From Vibrio maritimus (GTDB taxonomy: Bacteria > Pseudomonadota > Gammaproteobacteria > Enterobacterales > Vibrionaceae), in assembly GCA_000755425.1 (NCBI GenBank), contig BBMT01000004.1, positions 310,001 to 374,000 on the forward strand: a stretch of DNA of 64,000 nt. Reading direction: 5' to 3'. Each line of letters opens with the position of its first letter. The stretch's first letter is position 1. Positions 8,713-19,003 of the stretch are shown here, piece by piece. A model generated the notes under the pieces. It was not told the DNA's origin, did no database searches, and worked only from the letters and a program-made list of their open reading frames with translations. The translations under genes and the position numbers were made by a program.

Positions 8713-9534
8713 ATGCGTTCTCGGTTAGTGCTGCTGATTGCGGTATTGGCTTTGGTCGTTGGGGCTATTGGGCTTCGTGACATGCTGAACCAGAAATCTA
8801 CGCCACAAGCACAAGCAGAGGTTGTCCCGGTGCAACCTATCGAAGAGCATGTCTCAGTATGGCGAGTAATTACTGATATTGCCAAAGGGACACCTATTCA
8901 AACTGAGCAGGTAGTAAAAGTGCAACTACCTTTGAGCCAGGCGCTATCACATGGCGTTAAAAAGGATACTCATATCGATTTTTCACCATCGACCCTAACC
9001 AATCGTGCATTGCCGAAAGGAACAATTGTACTGCAAGAGTATCAGGTAAAGGCAGGGCAACCCGGTTACATCGACTTACTTGTTACCGAAGGTATGACTC
9101 CATATCCACTGCAAGTAAGTGATAAAAACCTCATTAATGACTATATCCGTCCTGGCACCTATATCGATGTTTTGACGGTCAGCTCACCGAATAACAATCT
9201 AGCGGCCAATACAGACAAACCAAGAAGTTTTAAAGGTGTTAATGCCAATATGTTTCTTAAACAGGTCAAGGTTTTGAATATCGACAACGATGACGACAAT
9301 TCAGTGACTGCAAGAGCACCTACAAAAGAGCTTGGTTTTACCACTGTGGTGATTGAAGTTAAACCCGATGATTTGCCTAGGTTAGCGCTTGCACAACGAA
9401 CCATGCACATTGAAATCTACCGCAGTCAAACCTATCGTCAGTCGACCTATGTCGAGGTTCGCAACATTATGGATAATTACGTGGGAATTGAAGAGTTTCG
9501 AGGCAAAACTGCGATGTCAGGAGAGGCGCTGTAA
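8713..9534 (+). CDS. rcpC: RcpC/CpaB Tad pilus assembly protein 1
   Basis: Periplasmic/inner-membrane Tad assembly protein of the CpaB/RcpC family, thought to work with the secretin. The start at 8713 (MRSRLVLLIAVLALVVGAIGL, a single membrane anchor) is preceded by GGGGA; an upstream in-frame start at 8632 lacks this. A SAF-like domain is seen at about residues 45-115 (VWRVITDIAKGTPI through ALPKGTIVL). A C-terminal RcpC domain begins at about YIDLLVTEGMTPYPLQVSDKN and contains YIRPGTYIDVLTVSS. Its stop codon overlaps the start of rcpA by one base, so translation is coupled. Confidence 0.92.
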   Translation: MRSRLVLLIAVLALVVGAIGLRDMLNQKSTPQAQAEVVPVQPIEEHVSVWRVITDIAKGTPIQTEQVVKVQLPLSQALSHGVKKDTHIDFSPSTLTNRALPKGTIVLQEYQVKAGQPGYIDLLVTEGMTPYPLQVSDKNLINDYIRPGTYIDVLTVSSPNNNLAANTDKPRSFKGVNANMFLKQVKVLNIDNDDDNSVTARAPTKELGFTTVVIEVKPDDLPRLALAQRTMHIEIYRSQTYRQSTYVEVRNIMDNYVGIEEFRGKTAMSGEAL

Positions 9535-10901
9535 TGAAGTTTAGCCAGACTAAAAAATGGATAGCGCACTGGTGTCTAAGCTTACTTATGGTCTTATTTA
9601 CTGCGTCTTCTGTGAGTGCAGCAGAACGTTACATTACTCTTGGTGAAGGTGAGCACATTAAGCTGGATTCGCCAGTGGGCAAGGTGTTTATCAGTGATCC
9701 GACGGTTGCCGATTACAAAGTGATCAGCGACGACACCTTGGTGGTGTTTGCTAGTAAAGTTGGTCAATCGCGGCTAATTGTTTATGGCACAACAGATGAT
9801 GTGCTGATTTCCGATCGCATCATTGTCGATCTCAATTTATCGGAAGTACGTCGCCAACTTAAGTTTCATTTCCCAAATGCCAAAGTAAAAGTTGAGTCTA
9901 TAGGCTCGCAAGTTGCTGTAAGTGGTGTGGTGGAGTCAGAGCAGGAGCGTGATGATATTTATCGCATGGTCGCAACACTGCTTGGACGCGAAAAAACAGA
10001 GCGCTGGGATGAGGCCCAAAAACTGACATTTAAAACTACGGGCGCTGATCTCGAAGAACCAGAGAGTATGATCTTCGCGCGAAATATGACCTGGGAAGGC
10101 ATCATCGAGCGCATTGAAGTAGCGACCGTACAGCAAGTGAATGTAAAAATTTCAGTCGCTCAAGTTACAGAGTCGTTCTCGCAAACCGTCGGTGTGGACT
10201 GGGGTTCTGTTGGGAGTAGTGTTGGTGAGTTCGTATTCAACCAATTTGAAGCGGCTGATATTGGCACTTTGATTACCGCACTTGGAAATGACGATATTGC
10301 GCAAATTTTAGCAGAGCCAAACCTAACGGTTCTATCTGGAGAGTCGGCAAGCTTTCTCGTTGGTGGTGAAGTGCCGGTTGTAGTGTCGACGAACAGCAAC
10401 GTTAACATATCATTCAAAGAATTTGGTATTCGCCTCGACTTAACTGCAAAAGTTTTGAGTCAAGACAAAATCCGTATGCAGCTATTTCCTGAAGTATCTG
10501 AAGTAGAAAAGTACGTGAAGGCTGCGGGTATTGAGGTTCCTCAGTTGGCATCTCGAAGAGCAATGACCACGGTTGAACTTGCCGATGGCGATAGTTTCAT
10601 TTTGGGTGGTTTAATGAGCAGTGCGGATTTTGAAAAAATGCAGAAAATCCCACTGGTTGGTGATATCCCTGTCTTAGGCGCTGCGTTTCGCAAATCTATT
10701 ACCGAGAGACGACGTACCGAGCTCATCATCGTCGCAACCGTTAACCTCGTTGAACCAATGCGCTCAACCGATGTACAACTTCCTTACATCCGCAAAACGT
10801 CTACTCTGATGCGCTGGTTAAATCTCGAAGATACTGATGGGTATATGCAGCCTTCTAATGCGACAATTCGACTAGTCGAGCAGGGAGGGTTTATTCAATG
10901 A
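9534..10901 (+). CDS. rcpA: RcpA/CpaC Tad outer-membrane secretin 1
   Basis: Outer-membrane channel through which the Flp pilus leaves the cell, 455 aa. A signal peptide ends at VSA-AERYI. The pilus-formation N-terminal domain (about residues 30-100) includes KVFISDPTVADYKVISDDTL. A BON-like segment follows near residue 115-150 (VESIGSQVAVSGVVESEQ). The secretin domain (about 185-410) carries VPVVVSTNSNVN, FKEFGIRLDL and the signature GDIPVLGAAFRK. It overlaps rcpC by one base and the next lipoprotein gene by four. The second copy at 26593-27954 is homologous throughout. Confidence 0.95.
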   Translation: MKFSQTKKWIAHWCLSLLMVLFTASSVSAAERYITLGEGEHIKLDSPVGKVFISDPTVADYKVISDDTLVVFASKVGQSRLIVYGTTDDVLISDRIIVDLNLSEVRRQLKFHFPNAKVKVESIGSQVAVSGVVESEQERDDIYRMVATLLGREKTERWDEAQKLTFKTTGADLEEPESMIFARNMTWEGIIERIEVATVQQVNVKISVAQVTESFSQTVGVDWGSVGSSVGEFVFNQFEAADIGTLITALGNDDIAQILAEPNLTVLSGESASFLVGGEVPVVVSTNSNVNISFKEFGIRLDLTAKVLSQDKIRMQLFPEVSEVEKYVKAAGIEVPQLASRRAMTTVELADGDSFILGGLMSSADFEKMQKIPLVGDIPVLGAAFRKSITERRRTELIIVATVNLVEPMRSTDVQLPYIRKTSTLMRWLNLEDTDGYMQPSNATIRLVEQGGFIQ

Positions 10902-11392
10902 TGCAAGTTAACTTGAAACTGTTGGTCTTGGCATTTGTTCTGTTACTGACCGGTATTACAGGGTGCACTACAGAGCGTTACTTCGATGGCAATGGCGCAG
11001 AGGCGCTGGTTTATCAAGAAGTGCACCGTGTCGATTACGTCATAAAAAATCGCAGTGAGTCTTTGCAAAAGATAAAGCATTTGATTGCGTTGTCGGAGTC
11101 TTTTGATAGAGAAGCCGCTTATGTGGTCTCTTACAAATCAACCGCAGATCGTCAGCTAGCCGAAAAGGCGTTTAAACAGGTTTCAACTTTGGCCGTGACA
11201 CCGCCTCGCGTTCAATATCGTGAAGAGCAAAACATGATTGCCAATGTTCGAATCTCAGTTGCCATTCGTCAACTTAAAACTCAAATTTGCCAACCTGCGC
11301 AGCTGCAACAAGAAATTGCACAGCCTGACTGCTTTGTTGAAACCATGCGTCTAAAACAAGTCGCGTACAAGTCGCGCTTAGTGGGAGAGTAA
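10898..11392 (+). CDS. Tad-locus lipoprotein 1 (RcpB/CpaD position)
   Basis: Predicted lipoprotein of 164 aa: a hydrophobic signal with the lipobox LTGITGC and mature N-terminal CTTERYFDGNGAEAL. The same ERYF-(D/N)G-(N/K)GAE sequence follows the lipobox in the copy at 27951-28430, which confirms the pair. Its position directly after the secretin matches RcpB or CpaD in other tad loci, where the product helps the secretin in the outer membrane. No recognised domain is visible. The start overlaps the rcpA stop (ATGA). Confidence 0.75.
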   Translation: MMQVNLKLLVLAFVLLLTGITGCTTERYFDGNGAEALVYQEVHRVDYVIKNRSESLQKIKHLIALSESFDREAAYVVSYKSTADRQLAEKAFKQVSTLAVTPPRVQYREEQNMIANVRISVAIRQLKTQICQPAQLQQEIAQPDCFVETMRLKQVAYKSRLVGE

Positions 11393-11394
11393 TC

Positions 11395-12634
11395 GTGTTT
11401 GATTTAACGAAAGCACTGAGCACCAAAGTCAAACCTGAGCCGAAAAATCAAACCGGTGTAGCAGGTTGTACTTTGTTCTATCAATCCAGTGAGTGTCTCA
11501 ATCTCGTTCAAGAAGTATTTCGCTTTGAGGGCTGGAATGATCCACATTGCGTTCGAACCGTTAAAGGTCATGGCAAACTGACAGAACAGCAGAGCAGCCA
11601 CATCGTTATTCTCGAGCTGAATGAATCGGATAATGTGGTTGAGGATGCGAAAAGCTTCGCCAGTAAACTGCCAACCCATAAAGGTGGTGGTTATTGGTAA
11701 AGAGGATGCCATATCTACGCTGCGCTCATTAAAAGAAATGGGTTTTTACTACGTATTTTGGCCAGTAAACAAACAAGAGTTTGCTGACTTTTTGACTCAC
11801 GTAAACAATAACCTCAAAAACTTCTCAGGGGTAAGCAAAGCGCGCAAAGCGAAACGGGTCGCCGTGGTTGGCGCTAAAGGCGGTGTCGGCACTTCATTTA
11901 TTGCTACCGAATTGAGTTCGCTACTTTCAACTCAGGGTACCGACACAATTCTTGTGGATCACCAGTATGTAGACAGTGACATCGATGTGTTGCTAGCACT
12001 AAAAGATTTTAAGCCAAGAATGATCGATGAGTTTACAGCACCATTACATGAAATGGATGAAGAAGGGGCGCTTAGTTACCTTCATACCGCTCGTAAGAAC
12101 TTACGTTTGTTGGCACTGGATGGCGACATGAGCCAAACAGAAATTCTGAATTACAGCCAAAATTTGTGTGATTTGCTATCGCGTAATGCGAACTTCATTA
12201 TCGAAGATTACTCCGGAAGCGTTAGTTTTCCAGTTGAACCACAAATGTTGCTGGATGGGTTCGATGTAGTCGTATTAGTGATGGATGCTTCTGTTTCAGC
12301 AGTACGCAATGCTAAGCGACTTATCGATAAGGTTGAGAACTTACAGCTCACCTTGTCATCAAGACTACGTATCATCACTGTTGTGAACTACCATCGCCCC
12401 GAAGCCGCTTATGTCATGGATAAGAGCGATCTCAAACGCTATCTCGGTCAAGAACCTAGTTTGGAAATCGCATTCTGTAAAAATCTGTCGCACATCATCA
12501 TTGACGGTAAACGAGCGCATAAACATGACCGCCACATGAGTCGATCACTCGACCATTTGGTGAAACATGTAAACGGCCAGCCTATTTCTGTACCGCGACT
12601 CAATCGCTGGTTAGGTAAGGTAGGTGCGAAATGA
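11395..12634 (+). CDS. tadZ: TadZ/CpaE localisation ATPase 1, one frameshift
   Basis: ParA/MinD-superfamily protein that places the Tad machine at the pole. The N-terminal receiver-like domain (about residues 1-130) is followed by the ATPase domain with the deviant Walker A motif VVGAKGGVGTSFIA and an Asp-rich DHQYVDSDIDV. The GTG start at 11395 matches the position of the ATG in the intact copy at 28430. The frame breaks at about 11685 in KLPTHKGG; comparison with KLPTHKGVIIIGKED in copy 2 shows that one extra or two missing bases in the GGTGGTGG tract cause it. It overlaps tadA by four bases. Confidence 0.88.
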
Positions 12635-13902
12635 GTTCCAATAAAGAGATGTATCTAGCCTTCCGCGGGCAGATTTTTGAGGCACTTGACCCGGAAGCGG
12701 TTCAAAAGATGAGCCGTAAAGAGCTGGAATCACAGATTCAGAGCGCAGTTGATTTGTTGGCGACGGGCTATAACCGCCCGATCACCTCAATGATGAAAAC
12801 TGGCCTTGTTAAAAGTTTGATTGATGAACTTTTTGGACTTGGGCCTTTGCAACCGTTGGTGGAAGACCAATCGATCACTGACATCATGGTGAACGGGCCT
12901 AACAACATCTTTTATGAGCGTCACGGTAAAGTACATAAATCGGATCTCACGTTTGTAAACGAGGAACAGTTGCTTGCGATTGCTAAACGTATTGCCTCGC
13001 GTGTTGGCCGCCGTGTTGATGAACTTTCACCGACGGTGGATGCACGTTTAGAAGACGGTAGCCGTGTCAACATCGTTATCCCGCCGATTGCTTTGGATGG
13101 CACCTCAGTTTCGATTCGTAAGTTCCGAGAGCAGAATATAGGGTTTGAAGATTTAATCGAGTTTGGCTCCATGTCCATGGATATGGCGCGAGTGCTAATG
13201 ATCGCTTCTCGATGCCGTATGAATGTACTTATCTCAGGTGGTACCGGCTCAGGTAAAACCACACTGTTGAATGCTCTGTCACAGTACATTGCTGAGGACG
13301 AACGTATTGTCACCATTGAAGATGCTGCGGAACTTCGGCTTCAACAACCTAACTTGGTAAGGTTGGAAACGCGAACCTCAAGTATTGAACAGACGGGTGA
13401 GGTGACTCAACGAGATTTGGTGATAAACGCGCTGCGTATGCGTCCAGATCGTATCATTCTTGGCGAGTGTCGTGGTGCAGAAGCGTTCGAGATGCTTCAG
13501 GCAATGAACACGGGCCACGATGGCTCCATGTCTACGCTGCACGCCAACACTCCACGAGATGCAATCGCGCGTGTGGAATCGATGGTGATGATGGCGAACC
13601 TTAACCAGCCACTAGAAGCAATACGTCGTACGATTGTAAGTGCGATTCAACTGGTAATTCAGGTGAATCGCCTCCGAGATGGTAGCCGAAAAATTACCAG
13701 TATTTCGGAGGTTGTCGGTTTGGAAGGTGACAGCGTGGTGATGGAAGAAATCTATCGCTTTCGCTATGACGATAGTGAATATGGTGAAGCGGTTAAAGGT
13801 GAATATGTGACCAACGGCATCATGCAGCGCTCTGAGCTTGTGAAAAAGGCTCAATTCTTTGGATTATACAAAGACTTGATGGCGTCATTTACGGGGCGCT
13901 AA
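12631..13902 (+). CDS. tadA: TadA/CpaF pilus secretion ATPase 1
   Basis: Hexameric secretion ATPase that powers assembly, and in some systems retraction, of the Flp pilus. It has 423 aa and is intact. An N-terminal helical domain leads to the conserved LFGLGPLQPLVED and TDIMVNGP segments. The Walker A motif is [12 protein letters not shown] (about residues 206-217). The Walker B/Asp box is [18 protein letters not shown], and the His box is [16 protein letters not shown]. It belongs to the GspE/VirB11 superfamily. It is cytoplasmic and docks on TadB and TadC, encoded next. Confidence 0.97.
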   Translation: MSSNKEMYLAFRGQIFEALDPEAVQKMSRKELESQIQSAVDLLATGYNRPITSMMKTGLVKSLIDELFGLGPLQPLVEDQSITDIMVNGPNNIFYERHGKVHKSDLTFVNEEQLLAIAKRIASRVGRRVDELSPTVDARLEDGSRVNIVIPPIALDGTSVSIRKFREQNIGFEDLIEFGSMSMDMARVLMIASRCRMNVLISGGTGSGKTTLLNALSQYIAEDERIVTIEDAAELRLQQPNLVRLETRTSSIEQTGEVTQRDLVINALRMRPDRIILGECRGAEAFEMLQAMNTGHDGSMSTLHANTPRDAIARVESMVMMANLNQPLEAIRRTIVSAIQLVIQVNRLRDGSRKITSISEVVGLEGDSVVMEEIYRFRYDDSEYGEAVKGEYVTNGIMQRSELVKKAQFFGLYKDLMASFTGR

Positions 13903-13903
13903 T

Positions 13904-14806
13904 ATGCTTTGGATTTCACTTATATTATTCGCTCTAGCATTACTGCTCAATCGGGGTAGTAAAAAAAGCAAACTGGATCAGTACTTTCAAGTTGATCATC
14001 AGGGAGCTGAGAGTGTCAGTGCGATTAATATTCGCTCGCTGTCTCAAAAACACAAATGGCAAAAACTAAGAGAGTCGATATCACCAACTTTGATGATCTT
14101 AGGCCCACGTTCGACTCTTTATATCGCTTTGTACACGATTGGCGCAGTGACTGCGTCTTGGTATGTGCTGGTGGTATTTTTGAACCAAAAAACCCTTTGC
14201 TAATTAGCGCAGCAGTAGCGGTATTTTTAGTCTTTGGCTACCGTTTCCTACTTTCACGCCGCCGCTCAGAATTTGAAAACAGTTTCCCGGATGCACTTAA
14301 TATTTTGATGAGTGCCGTCACTGCCGGTGACAGTTTGATGCAAGCGATCAGTTATGTGGGCGACACCATGGATAATGCCATTGGTCGCGAGTTTAAGCTG
14401 ATGGCGGATCGCCTTAAACTGGGGGAAACACCAGAGACCGTATTGATGCGCTCTTGTAAAAACTATCCGTATCCAGAGTTTTTGTTTTTTACCATAACGC
14501 TTCGCGCCAACATTTCACGTGGTGGTCAGCTAAAAGGCGTGTTGGCTAGACTAATTCGCGTGCTAGTGGATGCCAGAACGCTCGAAAAGAAAAAAAATGG
14601 CGATGACGTCGGAAGCTCGAATTTCCGCCAAGATTGTTGCAGCAATTCCCGTTGCTTTTACGGTGCTGCTCAACTACATCAATCCAGGAAATGTAGACTT
14701 TGTTCTCTATGACCCAGATGGAAGAGTCATTCTCTATTATGTCCTGATCAGCGAAATGATTGGATTAACCATTATCTGGCTACTAGTGCGGGGGGTGAGG
14801 GCATGA
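13904..14806 (+). CDS. tadB: TadB inner-membrane platform protein 1, two frameshifts
   Basis: GspF-like polytopic inner-membrane protein that forms the assembly platform with TadC. The N-terminal frame (MLWISLILFALALLL) ends at 14203. Adding one A to the A6 run near 14193 continues as NPLLISAAVAVFLVFGY. The T2SF core includes [22 protein letters not shown] and [27 protein letters not shown] second break at the A8 run near 14590 (one A too many) leads to [14 protein letters not shown] and the final two membrane segments. Total is about 300 aa. Both breaks are in poly-A, so sequence error is likely. The end overlaps tadC by four bases. Confidence 0.88.
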
Positions 14807-15651
14807 TGTTACTCATTGCGATCACAGTATTCTTTAGTTGTATTCTTGTGGTCATCGCTGAATCGCTTCGTGCGGAGCGACGTCGTCAAAAAATGGACAG
14901 TTTGGTTGGCATTCAAACCCAATCTGGTACTACAAAAATCAAACACTTCATGGTTCGCTTTGGTAAAGAACACCGAAAAGAACTAGAACAAAAGCTAATC
15001 GAAGCCGGTTATTACAACAAAGAGTGGGCGAAATATTACTTTCCGCTCAAGTTCCTTGTTCTGGCTGTATTACTTGTCCTTGTGGCGTTAAGCGATCTGT
15101 CTAGTACCAATAAGCTGCTTAGTGCGTTGTTTTCGTTGGTAGGTGTAATTGTCGTTCCGGATCTAGTCCTTTCCTTACGGAGCAAAATGTTGATTGGTCG
15201 TACGTCAGCCAAGCTGCCTTACTTGCTCGATATGATGTCAGTATGTGTACAGACAGGCATGACAATTGAAGCCAGCTTAGCGTATTTGGCGGACGAACTA
15301 GAGATGTTCGATAAAGATTTGTGTTACCAAATCCGACGCACTTCGGATGCGGCTCGTATCCACGGCTTGGAAAAAGCACTCAATGATTTGGGGCAACGAT
15401 TACCCACACCTGCAGTCCGAAGTTTTGTTTTGACTGTGATTCAAAACTTGCAATACGGCACCTCCGTTGCCCAAGTGATGAGTGATCTCGCCGAAGATAT
15501 TCGTAAGGTTCAAATTCTAACCGTTGAAGAAAAGGTGGGTAAACTCGCCGCTAAAATGAGTGTGCCACTGATCTTATTTATTATGTTCCCCATTGTTGTG
15601 CTGATTCTTGCACCGGGAATTATGCAGATGTCTATATCGATAGGGAGTTGA
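14803..15651 (+). CDS. tadC: TadC inner-membrane platform protein 1
   Basis: Second GspF-like platform protein, 282 aa and intact. It has an N-terminal membrane helix (MMLLIAITVFFSCILVVIAE), a central helix pair, the T2SF signature LPYLLDMMSVCVQTGMTIEASL and RTSDAARIHGLEKAL, and a C-terminal helix LFIMFPIVVLILAPGIM. It is presumed to form the inner-membrane core with TadB and to couple to the TadA ATPase. The start overlaps the tadB stop (ATGATG). The next gene, tadD, follows after one base. Confidence 0.94.
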   Translation: MMLLIAITVFFSCILVVIAESLRAERRRQKMDSLVGIQTQSGTTKIKHFMVRFGKEHRKELEQKLIEAGYYNKEWAKYYFPLKFLVLAVLLVLVALSDLSSTNKLLSALFSLVGVIVVPDLVLSLRSKMLIGRTSAKLPYLLDMMSVCVQTGMTIEASLAYLADELEMFDKDLCYQIRRTSDAARIHGLEKALNDLGQRLPTPAVRSFVLTVIQNLQYGTSVAQVMSDLAEDIRKVQILTVEEKVGKLAAKMSVPLILFIMFPIVVLILAPGIMQMSISIGS

Positions 15652-15652
15652 T

Positions 15653-16375
15653 GTGAACGGATTACAAAAATGTGGTTTGCTGGTCTTGATGACACTCACT
15701 CTTGTTGGTTGCCAATCCTCAGCAGATCTCGCTCAAAGTGAAGCGGCCACCGTCGCGGGTATGGAAAAAGTGGACAACTATGACGGTTTGATTAACCACT
15801 ATAAGACCAAGCTTGAGGCAGGAGACAACTCTGTCGCGACGGTGGAAAAACTGGCGTGGGCATATTACAACAAAGGCGATATCGAATCGGCGAGTTTTAT
15901 GTAGACCATTTGATGGGGCAGGTGCTCAATCTGCAAGTTTATATCAACTGCGTGGACAGGTTTTGGTTGCTCAAGATAAGGTTCCTGACGCGGTTGAAGC
16001 GTATTTGGCATCGCTGAAAGCGGGAAATGCATCAGGCAAAATTCATGTGCTGCTTGGGGTTGCGTACAGCAAAGAGAGTGACTTCGACAGCGCTAAAGCG
16101 CAATTCAACCAAGCAAGGCTTAAAGGTTATGACGATGTCGCAGTCAAAAATAACATCGCCATGCTTTACATCGCACAGCAAGATTACAAACGTGCTATTC
16201 AAACGTTAGCGCCCGTTATTGCTGACGCTCCGGACAATAAGGTTGTGCGCGCTAATCTGGCCATCGCACTTATCAAGCAGACCAAATTGATGCGGCCAAA
16301 AAGCTGTTAAGCGATGAATACAGTTATGCAGAGCTCACACTGATTGCTCAGCAGCTTAATCGCGAAGAGAGTTGA
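15653..16375 (+). CDS. tadD: TadD TPR lipoprotein 1, about three frameshifts
   Basis: Outer-membrane lipoprotein with tetratricopeptide repeats, a presumed pilotin-like or assembly factor for the secretin. The GTG start at 15653 gives a signal with the lipobox TLVGC. The repeats are visible in WAYYNKGDIESA and LLGVAYSKESDFDSAKAQFNQARLKG-type helices. Breaks lie near 15898, 15915 and 16282. Each is mended by one base: a T in TTTT, a G in GG and an A in AAC. The repaired ending is AKKLLSDEYSYAELTLIAQQ. Copy 2 at 32688-33401 supports the reconstruction. Length is about 240 aa. TadE starts four bases after the stop. Confidence 0.82.
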
Positions 16376-16378
16376 TAT

Positions 16379-16861
16379 ATGGCTGGGTTCAAGAAGCAGC
16401 GTGGCGCTACCGCAGTAGAATTCTCCTTAGGTGCGATTGTATTGATGTTCTCGACGTTTGCGATCTTCGAAATTTGCTACCGCATCTATGTGATCAATAT
16501 GACCGAGTATGCGCTGCGTGAAACGATACGCAACACCAAGATCTACCAGGGAAGTGGTGTACACGAGCAGTATGAGACTCGGTTTCAGACTCTGATTGCG
16601 AATCAAAATAATCTTTGGAGCTTTCTCATCGACGATGACAAGTTTTCGATTGATGGTAAATATTTCCCGAGTTACTCAGATTTTGTCAATAACGTTGGCT
16701 ATTCAAAGCAAGATCTTACGTTCAATTACGATCTAGCCGAAATCACGGTCACTTATGAATACACTCCGATTATCCATGTTTTTGGGGCTGAGCAAGTCGA
16801 TATTTCACGCACCATGGTGCTGAACCTAGAACATGAGGGATGGAAAGATGAGACGGAATAG
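16379..16861 (+). CDS. tadE: TadE minor pseudopilin 1
   Basis: Minor pseudopilin of the Tad system, 160 aa. The N-terminus KKQRGATAVEFSLGAIVLMF carries a TadV-type cleavage motif (G then ATAVEF, with Glu5), followed by a hydrophobic segment. The periplasmic part contains YALRETIRNT and ends VLNLEHEGW. TadE and TadF are processed by the prepilin peptidase and help prime or regulate the pilus. The last 14 bases overlap the tadF start. Confidence 0.9.
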   Translation: MAGFKKQRGATAVEFSLGAIVLMFSTFAIFEICYRIYVINMTEYALRETIRNTKIYQGSGVHEQYETRFQTLIANQNNLWSFLIDDDKFSIDGKYFPSYSDFVNNVGYSKQDLTFNYDLAEITVTYEYTPIIHVFGAEQVDISRTMVLNLEHEGWKDETE

Positions 16862-17408
16862 CGTTACTCGTTTTACTTCCCGACGCAATCAAAAAGGGGC
16901 TTTCGCGATTGAACTTGCGTTCGTGCTGGTTGGCTTGTGTGCTATATATCTGTTCGCTACGGATCTCAGTCATAAATTACTGGTTCGAGCAAAGTTGGAT
17001 CGTTCAAGTTTCGCTCTAGTTAATGTTATCAAAGAGCGCTCTCGTTATTTTGAGGCTGACATTGCCGGCAGAACTAATCTACAAGTGTCGCAGCAAGATC
17101 TCGTGGATTTAACAGCCGTCGCAAGCCGTATGTTGGACAGTTCGGTTGAGGATGTCGCGCTGCAAATTGAGTCTTATGTGATTGGTGAAGGTGTGGTCAC
17201 TCATCGCAGCCCCAAGTTTTCATCGCTTGGATGTCGAACAGACTCGCTGAGTAACTATCAGGCGTTAGTCCCTATTGAGAAGGGGCTATCGTATCCGATA
17301 TACCGCGTCACTCTTTGTGAGGATCACCATTCTTGGTTTGAAGCATTTTCATCGGGTGAGGATGCTGATATGCGCTTGACCTCTTCGTCGATAATGCCAG
17401 GGAGGTAG
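16848..17408 (+). CDS. tadF: TadF minor pseudopilin 1
   Basis: Second minor pseudopilin, 186 aa from the ATG at 16848. A start at 16833 is also in frame but lies inside tadE without a better ribosome site. The N-terminal motif is KGAFAIELAFVLVGLCAIYLF, again a G-plus-five-to-Glu prepilin pattern. The remainder is a periplasmic domain ending in TSSSIMPGR, an ending shared with copy 2 (TSSSVVPGR). It overlaps tadE and is followed one base later by tadG. Confidence 0.88.
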   Translation: MRRNSVTRFTSRRNQKGAFAIELAFVLVGLCAIYLFATDLSHKLLVRAKLDRSSFALVNVIKERSRYFEADIAGRTNLQVSQQDLVDLTAVASRMLDSSVEDVALQIESYVIGEGVVTHRSPKFSSLGCRTDSLSNYQALVPIEKGLSYPIYRVTLCEDHHSWFEAFSSGEDADMRLTSSSIMPGR

Positions 17409-17409
17409 T

Positions 17410-18995
17410 ATGACCGTTAAGCAGAGAAAAATGGCTCAATCTCAACCTAGCCTGAATCGACAAACCGGTGCTGCTGCTATATGGATGGGGCTGACGTTAG
17501 TGCCGATTATGGGTTTTACCTTTTGGGCGGTTGAAGGGACGCGATACGTTCAAGAAACGAGTCGATTGCGTGATGCCGCTGAGGCAGCAGCAATCGCGGT
17601 GACGATTGAAGATGTTGAGAGCGATTCACAAGCATTGGCGAAGCGCTACGTGGAAAACTATGTCCGAGATATTAAGTCTAGCTCGGTAACAACAACAAAA
17701 TTCGTTCAAGAGCAAGACTTGGATAACAATCAGGACGAGTACACCCAGTACACCGTAAATGCGACTACGACTCATGACTCATGGTTTGCTAGCTCATTTA
17801 TACCATCTTTTAATGACACCCAGGATCTAGCGGGTTATTCGTTAGCTCGTAAGTATCCAGCGTATTTGGGTGATAACAATATCGATATTGTTTTCGTTTC
17901 TGATTTTTCTGGTTCCATGTCTTCTGAATGGGGAAGTGGCGGCAATAAAAGTCGAAAAATCGATGATTTGAAAACCGCTATTGATTCTATTTCGAAACGC
18001 ATACTGTGCAAAGAGGAAGATTCCGAACTTTCCAAAGAGTTTGAGGTTGAGGAGTGTAATGAACAGCAAACGGAACAAGCAAATAAGGTGAACAATAGCA
18101 TCGCTTTTGTACCTTACAATATTCGCACTCGGGAAAGTGATAGTGATGGCTATGTCTACGCAGTAAGTCAACTTCGTTATAAGAACAATGTGGACACATG
18201 GCGAACGGATACAACCTACGAGCAAGTGGATTGGAATAAATGGAGGAGTTACTACGATTACTCTATCCAATACTGTTCATCGCAGCGGTATTACTGTCCA
18301 AATGGTTCTTCTGAAGAGCAGCAAGAAGCAAAGCGTATAATTGGTGCACTTGGGCTTGGTTGGAGCCAATACACTTATCACACTGAAAATTATAGTTATG
18401 TGAACTTCAATAAGACCATCAACCAAATGATGACTAATCACTTCCCTAAAGTGAAGACGCATTACCGTGTTGATGGTAATCGCCTTTATGCTGGCTATGG
18501 TAGCTGGCAAGGTGATCAATTTAAAAGCATTTCACTTACCAATAATATTCAAAAACTCTCTCCCATTAGTGAAATGTGGGCAGGGGGTAGTACGGCCGTT
18601 TTTCAGGGTATTATCCGTGGAGCTCAGGTGTTAGCGGATGGCGATCCAAATAGTGACGATGAAGAAGAGCAAGAGGCGTACAACAAGAAAGTTAAAATGC
18701 TGCTGATTTTGAGTGATGGTCAGGAGAGCCTAATAACGGTATTCTCAATAAACTGGTAACGCCAGGCGGCAATAAAACGGGTATTTGTGACAAAGCACGA
18801 GAAGTGATACCTGGTCTTTATATTGGTGTTATTGGCATCGATTTTAGAGCTTCACACAGTAAAGGCTTCCAGCAGTGCGTCGTTGATCAAAATGAAGACA
18901 TTATCGACGTTAAAGACCTTGATGATCTGATAGACAAAATAGAAGAGCTAATCCGCAAAGGCTCCAAGAGCAGCGGCGTAACTAAGTTGTACTAG
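17410..18995 (+). CDS. tadG: TadG-like protein 1 with von Willebrand A domain, one frameshift
   Basis: Large TadG-family protein with a hydrophobic N-terminal segment (GAAAIWMGLTLVPIMGFTFWAVEG). It then has a von Willebrand factor A domain whose metal-ion site DFSGSMS lies near residue 165. Other VWA features are STAVFQGIIRG and ILSDG. The frame ends early at 18759; restoring one C near 18727 turns QESL into the ESPNNGI-type sequence of copy 2. The protein then runs to IPGLYIGVIGIDF and KIEELIRKGSKSSG, stopping at 18995. It is probably periplasmic or surface-exposed; a role in adhesion or pilus stabilisation is inference. Confidence 0.87.
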
Positions 18996-19003
18996 GAGAA
19001 ATA

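Noticed and set aside
12921..13316. Long minus-strand ORF inside tadA1 (131 codons), and similar long shadows inside cpaC, pheT and nirB
   Set aside because: They lie wholly within strongly supported genes, have no ribosome sites, and encode low-complexity Ser/Arg/Thr-rich sequence typical of antisense frames.
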